Of a stretch of 57,669 nt of DNA, positions 53,066 to 57,669 are shown one piece after another. The notes under the pieces were generated by a model, which made no database searches, was not told where the DNA came from, and was given only the letters and a program-made list of their open reading frames with translations. A program made the position numbers and the translations under genes. Origin of the DNA: an uncultured Clostridia bacterium (GTDB lineage Bacteria > Bacillota > Clostridia > TANB77 > CAG-508). Positions within the stretch are counted from its first letter, which is position 1; each line of letters opens with the position of its first letter. The DNA lies in contig CALXXZ010000011.1 of the NCBI GenBank assembly GCA_944392805.1, positions 1 through 57,669 on the forward strand. Reading direction: 5' to 3'.

Positions 53066-53317
53066 AAGAACCTCCCGTTTTAAGTCCGTCGACTATTAAT
53101 TACCTTGCTTATCTGATTAGCCCCAGAACATGTTTTTAGGCATAATAAAAGAGGTTTTAAAAACCTCTTTTTAATCTTTGTAAATTGCCGTATGGCATAA
53201 TCAATCATATAGGTTTAACTTACTTTTCATCTCTATCACATTTAGAGGCTCAAATATATAAATTTCGTCGACTAAACTTATATACTTTAGTAAGAAGTGT
53301 ACCTTAACTCGCCAATT
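53066..53317 (-). promoter_or_regulatory. Phage intergenic region with a terminator and possible structured RNA
   Basis: No gene fits in these 252 bases. On the minus strand, AAAGAGGTTTTTAAAACCTCTTTT at about 53146-53172 is a strong hairpin. CGTCGACTA occurs twice, at about 53087-53095 and 53268-53276. The A/T-poor parts (GGGGCTAATC, CATACGGCAA) are unusual for this phage and suggest conserved structure. It probably attenuates transcription between portal and scaffold/capsid genes or starts a new capsid transcript. Confidence 0.4.
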
Positions 53318-53428
53318 TTAATTACTTTTACTTACTGTGTTTCCACATTTTTTGCATATATATTCTATAGTATTTCCTTTTACATTGTTTACTAGCATTT
53401 CAACTATTTTACATTTGGGACATTTCAT
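53318..53428 (-). CDS. Small zinc-ribbon protein overlapping the portal gene end (36 residues)
   Basis: An ATG at 53428, preceded by GGAGGAAATCAAG inside the portal gene, opens a frame with MKCPKCKIVEML and YICKKCGNTVSKSN, that is two CxxC pairs separated by 22 residues, a rubredoxin-type zinc ribbon. It overlaps the last 20 bases of the portal gene in another frame. Small zinc ribbons, including Com of phage Mu, occur in phage structural regions and act on nucleic acid. The good ribosome site and the clean CxxC pairs make it a real gene. Confidence 0.7.
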   Translation of the reverse strand: MKCPKCKIVEMLVNNVKGNTIEYICKKCGNTVSKSN

Positions 53429-55142
53429 CTTGATTTCCTCCAATCATATTTATAGCATTGGTATTAATGCTTTCACCTTGCATTGCTATATCTTCAACGT
53501 CATTTGAATTTTGTTGTTGCATTGTCATTGCTTGATTCATTGCACTATTAATTCTATCTGCTTGAATTTGCATTTGAGTTAATTTTTTCTGATTTTCTTT
53601 TCTTGTCTGTATTATTTTTTCTAAGACATTTTTAGGCATTACACTTCCTTCTGGTAAAGCTTCTACATATTCATCAAATGTTATCTTATCATTCATGAAC
53701 AAATTTTCTAATGACTGCTCTTGTGCATATCTGTCGTATGGAGATTTTGGAGTAATATCAACCTTTATTTTTAATTCCAATTTATTTAAAACTTCGTATT
53801 CTATAATTCCAGGTTGTTCTATTATGTTTCCTTCACTATCTTTTTCTTCATACAATACTGGCATGCCATTTACTTCATAAGCTTTCCACATATCATAAAC
53901 TATTCTTGCTATATCTTCTACGAATGTTTTATAATTTTCTACTTGCTCTGACAATGGTTGTTGGTTTGCTTGTTGTACTGCTAAAATTGCTTTTCCTGAA
54001 GCTTCTGTTGGATCTACATTTCCTGTTGCAGTATCTCCTGCACCTTCTAATTCTCTTGTATTAGCTTTCATTTCTGCTGATAAATTACCTGCGTCTGATG
54101 ACATACTACTTGGATATATATATCCGATTGCTTTTCTAACATCTTCTACAGTCGCTCCTCCTTTAATAGATATCGCTCCCCCTACTGTATTTAATGCTTT
54201 AGGATTATTGACTAAATCTTTATTGTATACTAATTTTTGAAAAGCACCTATTTTAACAGCTAAAGCCCTTCTTGCATCTATTTTGTTTATTTCAATTTGA
54301 TTAGGAATAATTATATTTACTGCTCCAATTCCTCTAGCGGAACCTTTCTTTTCTTCCCAGTTCATGTGAGCAACTGGATATAAATTCATATTTGTAGGAA
54401 CATCTTTTTCTATTTCTACAACCCTTGTTGCTCTTGTATAAAATACTTTTCCGTCCTTTTTGTAATATTTTAATAATACTAAGCACATAGGATTTACTTC
54501 ATCAGTAATTCCTTTGTAACCTGCTTGTTCTGTTGTTTCAGAATCAGGTAAAATTAGTTTTATTTGTTCTTCACTTAATCCTTCTTTTCTAGCTTTTTCC
54601 CTAACTTCTTCTATTGTTTGTCTATAAGAAATTATTATATAAGGTTGGCTTTGAATATCAGGATTATTCTCATTTCCATAACAAATATTATTTTTATCAA
54701 TTGTTTCTACTGTAGCTTCATCATCAAAATACAAATGAACAATTCCTTCATCATTTATACATGAATCTTTTGCTCCTTCCCTAATTTTTTTATCCATTTG
54801 TTGAATTTCCCATACTTTTGCTATATGTCTATTTAAGACTTTACATATTTGATTTAATAACTGTCCTTCTTCGTATGTAGAATATAAATTAGGATTAAAT
54901 ACTATTTCATAACGATTTTGATAAATTACTCCAAGTTTATATTTTACAATAGGTTTTATGATATTAAATACTAAAGGTTGAATATCTCCTAATTTAGCCC
55001 CTTCCCATTGATGTCCATAATAAAAGTTGTAATTTTTTTCTGTATCTGTATATATATTTTTTGTTCTATTATACATAACTCCTTTTTGATATTCGTACCA
55101 AACACTTGTTATAACTTCATCGTTTTCATAAGTTGATTTCAA
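53409..55142 (-). CDS. Phage portal protein
   Basis: A 577-residue protein of the P22-type portal group. The N-terminal YDTEKNYNFYYGHQWEGAK-like segment (YTDTEKNYNFYYGHQW), PLVFNIIKPIVKYKLG, HIAKVWEIQQMDKKIREGAKDSCINDEGIVHLYFDDE, PVAHMNWEEKKGSARGIG, and the long C-terminal helix ALAVKIGAF to ERIVYDMWK-like parts are characteristic. The C-terminal 60 residues are Q/M/N-rich. It forms the dodecameric vertex through which DNA is packaged. Its start overlaps the preceding 88-residue gene by 17 bases. Confidence 0.82.
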   Translation of the reverse strand: MKSTYENDEVITSVWYEYQKGVMYNRTKNIYTDTEKNYNFYYGHQWEGAKLGDIQPLVFNIIKPIVKYKLGVIYQNRYEIVFNPNLYSTYEEGQLLNQICKVLNRHIAKVWEIQQMDKKIREGAKDSCINDEGIVHLYFDDEATVETIDKNNICYGNENNPDIQSQPYIIISYRQTIEEVREKARKEGLSEEQIKLILPDSETTEQAGYKGITDEVNPMCLVLLKYYKKDGKVFYTRATRVVEIEKDVPTNMNLYPVAHMNWEEKKGSARGIGAVNIIIPNQIEINKIDARRALAVKIGAFQKLVYNKDLVNNPKALNTVGGAISIKGGATVEDVRKAIGYIYPSSMSSDAGNLSAEMKANTRELEGAGDTATGNVDPTEASGKAILAVQQANQQPLSEQVENYKTFVEDIARIVYDMWKAYEVNGMPVLYEEKDSEGNIIEQPGIIEYEVLNKLELKIKVDITPKSPYDRYAQEQSLENLFMNDKITFDEYVEALPEGSVMPKNVLEKIIQTRKENQKKLTQMQIQADRINSAMNQAMTMQQQNSNDVEDIAMQGESINTNAINMIGGNQDEMSQM

Positions 55143-55392
55143 TGCCTCTTACCTCCTTTTGATTTTTTGAACTACCATCATAATTCTCAATATTGTTATA
55201 GATGGCATTTATTTCTTCTAAAATTTCATTTTCCTTTTCTTCTTCTTTTTTATCTTCAACCTTTTCTTTTATTGTCTTCACTGGATTAGGTATTGAAATA
55301 TTTAATTTTTCTTGTTTGGCTATCTTATACCCAACAAAAAATCCTATGCATAAGCATAAGATACATAAAATTGTATATATTAAATTAATCAT
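55126..55392 (-). CDS. Small membrane-anchored phage protein (88 residues)
   Basis: An N-terminal transmembrane helix (about 4-24: IYTILCILCLCIGFFVGYKIA) is followed by a charged, E/K-rich helix and a hydrophilic tail. Its end overlaps the portal start by 17 bases and it follows the large terminase by 13 bases. Function unknown; a membrane-linked accessory of packaging or a superinfection factor are possible. Confidence 0.6.
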   Translation of the reverse strand: MINLIYTILCILCLCIGFFVGYKIAKQEKLNISIPNPVKTIKEKVEDKKEEEKENEILEEINAIYNNIENYDGSSKNQKEVRGIEINL

Positions 55393-55405
55393 GTTTTACC
55401 CACCT

Positions 55406-57055
55406 TTAAAAAACTTCTATTGCACTATCACTATCATCTTTTCTTTCTGTTTCAAAACCAAATTCTACTGCTATATCCTTTTGTATTTGTTCTGCAGTTT
55501 GTTCAACGGTTATTTTCATACTTTGTTGAGGTCTTATGTAATGTGCTATTGCTAGTCCCATTACTAAATCATCATGATAGCCTTGTTCTGCTTCCGCTCT
55601 ACCTTGTTTATTTTTGATAAATGATAACATTTCAAGCAATGTATCATAATCATTTATTTTATCTGTTTCTTCAATCACAATTTCTTGTAGCTCTCCCAAT
55701 ATTAATGGTCTTGTTATTGGTGTAGTCCTGAATCCAAATGACTTTTCAATTTTACCTGTATATGTATCTTCTTTTTCCCTTATAAATAAATTGGGATATT
55801 TTAATTCTTCTAGTTTCTTTGTAGGATATGTACTAAAATTAGTTTCTAATCCTATTAAAGCCCAGTTGTAATATTTTCCTAAGCAATATGCTTGTTTTAC
55901 ATATTCTGTTTCATCAAACTCTTGTTTTAATACTGCTACTTCTTCTCCTGTTATATTGTCTAAAACATGTAATGTAAAATAATCAGAACCTTCTCCTGCT
56001 GTATCTCCACCAATTACATATGGTTTCCCTTCAACTGGTTTTTTATATATTTTAATATAACCTTTATTATCCTCTTGAAATCTAATATTTTTAATTGATA
56101 TTCCTGTATAATCACATAAAAAACAACCTATAGTAATAGGTTGTGGTATATTTTTTATTCTTTTTATTATTTTTTCTTTGTTAAAATAACATTTACCTGT
56201 AGATAAAAAGGCTTCTTCTGGACATATTGGATATTCTTGTTTAAATGTATCAATATCTCCTCCACAGTTGTTTTTAATACACCATCTTCTCCATGTCAAT
56301 TGCTCTAATGTTAATCCATATGCTCTCTGTAACTCTTTTTCATCTTCTGTTAGTTCAAATCCTGTGTATGGCAGTTGATATTCCTCTAATTCATTCCACC
56401 CTATAAATAGTGGATAAAAATCATTTTCACCTGCAACAGCCTTATCCCACATTTCTTTAAAATATTCAAATCCATTAGCTGTGCTTTCTATTATTATCAT
56501 ACTATCTGGAGTATTAGGTACTGCTTGTAATAAACCCGTCATTGTTACTTTCTTATCACCTTGCCAAAATGCTAATTCTGATAAATGTAAAGCATTAAAT
56601 GTATCTGATCTTCCTATCCCCTTTCCTCCTGCTGTCATACATTTCATTCTGCTATCTAAGCCTGTCCCTTTATCATTATTAAATACTAGTTCTTTTGCAT
56701 TAGATTTCTTTTGCTCTGGCTTAATGTCATCTGGTAAATATTCTAACATTCTTTTACTCATATTAAATAAATTTGCTGTAGAATCTTCTTTGTGAGCTAC
56801 TATTCCCGCATTATAATTATGTTTTGTTACAACATTTTTAAATATCATAGCTTCTGTTACTGTACTAAATCCCATTTGTCTTGCTTTTAATATTATAATT
56901 CTAATAGGTTTATGTTGTTCATATATTTTTTTTATTATATTGTAATATTTTATTTGAGGTGTGTTTAATTTTAATGAAACAACTTGTTCATTTTTATTTC
57001 TGATTTTTATATATTCTTCAATGTATTTTCTGGTATTAATACTCACTTCCCTCAA
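55406..57055 (-). CDS. Phage terminase large subunit
   Basis: A 549-residue ATPase-nuclease. The Walker A variant is LKARQMGFST (about 56-65), Walker B SMIIIESTANG (about 188-198). An intervening segment is GRSDTFNALHLSELAFW. The nuclease domain has YVIGGDTAGEGSDYFTLHV and later ALIGLETNFSTY and GYHDDLVMGLAIAHY, giving the acidic triad. It cuts and pumps phage DNA through the portal. The start is unclear: the frame overlaps the small terminase stop, and TTG at 57055 or GTG at 57046 could be used, neither with a perfect ribosome site. Confidence 0.92.
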   Translation of the reverse strand: MREVSINTRKYIEEYIKIRNKNEQVVSLKLNTPQIKYYNIIKKIYEQHKPIRIIILKARQMGFSTVTEAMIFKNVVTKHNYNAGIVAHKEDSTANLFNMSKRMLEYLPDDIKPEQKKSNAKELVFNNDKGTGLDSRMKCMTAGGKGIGRSDTFNALHLSELAFWQGDKKVTMTGLLQAVPNTPDSMIIIESTANGFEYFKEMWDKAVAGENDFYPLFIGWNELEEYQLPYTGFELTEDEKELQRAYGLTLEQLTWRRWCIKNNCGGDIDTFKQEYPICPEEAFLSTGKCYFNKEKIIKRIKNIPQPITIGCFLCDYTGISIKNIRFQEDNKGYIKIYKKPVEGKPYVIGGDTAGEGSDYFTLHVLDNITGEEVAVLKQEFDETEYVKQAYCLGKYYNWALIGLETNFSTYPTKKLEELKYPNLFIREKEDTYTGKIEKSFGFRTTPITRPLILGELQEIVIEETDKINDYDTLLEMLSFIKNKQGRAEAEQGYHDDLVMGLAIAHYIRPQQSMKITVEQTAEQIQKDIAVEFGFETERKDDSDSAIEVF

Positions 57056-57473
57056 CTCTTTTCAAGTATTCTTCATAATTTGTATTAACGTTAACATTTT
57101 CAATTTTATCTTTCCAACCGTAATTATTTTTTAGATTAAATATTATTCCTGTCGTGCTAGTATCTTCTATTAATCTTTCTTCTAGGTAATTTTCTATTTT
57201 CAATTTAGCCTTTTTTATAGTGGGAAAAAACTCCTCTTTTTCACTATAATTTAATAAAGTTCTTCTATCCATATCTAGTGCTAATGCCAATCCTGTTACT
57301 GTAAATGGTTTTACTTGTTTCATTTTTATATTTCCATAGACATCCCTTTGAACTTTCCCTTTTTCATTGATTTCTGGTTTAAAGCAACTCTCGAAGTATT
57401 TGTCAATTTTATATTGCATTTCTTCAGCTTTTGTATATTTGCGTGGTCTTCCACCTTTGTGTTTGTTTTTCAT
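57036..57473 (-). CDS. Phage terminase small subunit (gp3-like)
   Basis: About 145 residues. The N-terminal GGRPRKYTKAEEMQYKIDKYFESC, then KPFTVTGLALALDMDRRTLLNYSEKEEFFPTIKKAK (a helix-turn-helix) and TGIIFNLKNNYGWKDK are typical of the P22 gp3-like DNA-packaging family. It recognises the phage packaging site and stimulates the large subunit. The start at 57473 has GGGAG nine bases upstream, better than the ATG at 57482. Its stop lies inside the start region of the large terminase gene. Confidence 0.88.
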   Translation of the reverse strand: MKNKHKGGRPRKYTKAEEMQYKIDKYFESCFKPEINEKGKVQRDVYGNIKMKQVKPFTVTGLALALDMDRRTLLNYSEKEEFFPTIKKAKLKIENYLEERLIEDTSTTGIIFNLKNNYGWKDKIENVNVNTNYEEYLKRVEGSEY

Positions 57474-57533
57474 TGTTATCATCTCCCTATTTTTAAGTGT
57501 TTTGTTTCACTTTTCATTATAAAATTTAAAACT

Positions 57534-57608
57534 ATTTATTTTGTATATTTGTCCTTTTTTGTTTTAAGGCATATAATAATTTATTTATGTTTTGATTTAT
57601 ATTCATTA
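57534..57608 (-). CDS. Possible small phage protein upstream of terminase (24 residues)
   Basis: AAGAGG and an ATG near 57606 open a short frame beginning M-N-I-N-Q-N-I-N-K-L-L-Y-A-L-K-Q-K and ending about 24 residues later. Short proteins with a LLYALK-type motif occur upstream of terminase genes in clostridial phages, but this one is shorter than those and may be a remnant or chance. The rest of 57474-57669 is A/T-rich with no other clear gene. Confidence 0.3.
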
Positions 57609-57669
57609 TTAAACCTCTTTGCATATTTTAGATTGGTAGTATTCATACATTGTCCACCATTAATATAGC

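Larger units (their letters stand above)
33115..57669 (-). mobile_element. Prophage, late half (podovirus-like), continues beyond the window
   Basis: From the tRNA fragment to the right edge every clear gene is phage-like and on the minus strand, in the order (transcription direction) small terminase, large terminase, portal, scaffold, capsid, head-tail and nozzle proteins, fibres, polyvalent internal protein, fibre, LRR protein, holin, endolysin. There is no tape measure, tail sheath or major tail protein, and the nozzle and internal-protein pattern fits a short-tailed phage. Integrase, repressor and replication genes are not in the window and should lie beyond 57669. Direct and inverted GTGTTAA/AACAC-like repeats at 33196-33270 may be integrase arm sites. 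Confidence 0.88.

Overview
The window is a low-GC (roughly 28-30% G+C by eye) piece of a Clostridia-type (Firmicutes) chromosome. The evidence is strong AGGAGG ribosome-binding sites, consensus TTGACA/TATAAT promoters, a glycyl T-box leader on glyS, DUF1189, UPF0182 and DUF5665 proteins, FemAB, RqcH and a typical gut-clostridial prophage. Nearly all genes lie on the minus strand.

Layout. 22-4956: a tight seven-gene minus-strand operon of nucleotide and sugar enzymes (phosphoribosyltransferase, dTMP-kinase-like kinase, radical SAM enzyme, DegT aminotransferase, MazG-like pyrophosphohydrolase, DnaQ-like exonuclease, HAD deoxyribonucleotidase) closed by a terminator. About 4957-6400: an IS110-family insertion sequence whose folded non-coding left end is a candidate bridge RNA. 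6459-28216: core chromosome with EndoQ-type repair nuclease, FtsH, alanine racemase, FemAB ligase, beta-CASP metallohydrolase, an Rpn nuclease, UPF0182 protein, FtsY, GlmM, T-box-controlled GlyS, RqcH, an M23 peptidase and tRNA-Trp. 28362-32902: a frameshifted 1-Cys peroxiredoxin, PyrF and a calcium-type P-ATPase. From a tRNA 3'-end fragment at 33115 to the end of the window: the late half of a short-tailed (podovirus-like) prophage. Reading in transcription direction from the right edge it encodes small and large terminase, portal, a small zinc ribbon, scaffold, capsid, tail tube/nozzle proteins, fibres, a 2264-residue polyvalent internal protein, a collagen-like fibre, a BspA-like leucine-rich repeat protein, and holin/endolysin. 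Integrase and early genes are not in the window.

Most striking observation. Three genes (HAD nucleotidase, peroxiredoxin, phage collagen-like fibre) are each broken by the same event: an in-frame CGG codon followed by AG, where skipping only the C restores the correct frame at GGA. CGG is otherwise almost absent: I found only three more in-frame CGG codons, all followed by T or C, and all in two genes (beta-CASP hydrolase, pyrF) that may be of foreign origin. This suggests +1 frameshifting at CGG-A, in host and phage alike, or a shared artefact that must be excluded.

Other unusual items are two copies of a long hairpin element with an invariant loop and compensatory stem changes, REP-like GGGAC(A/G)GTCC palindromes (one set nested around such a hairpin, one between the glyS T-box and its gene), and several small phage genes.
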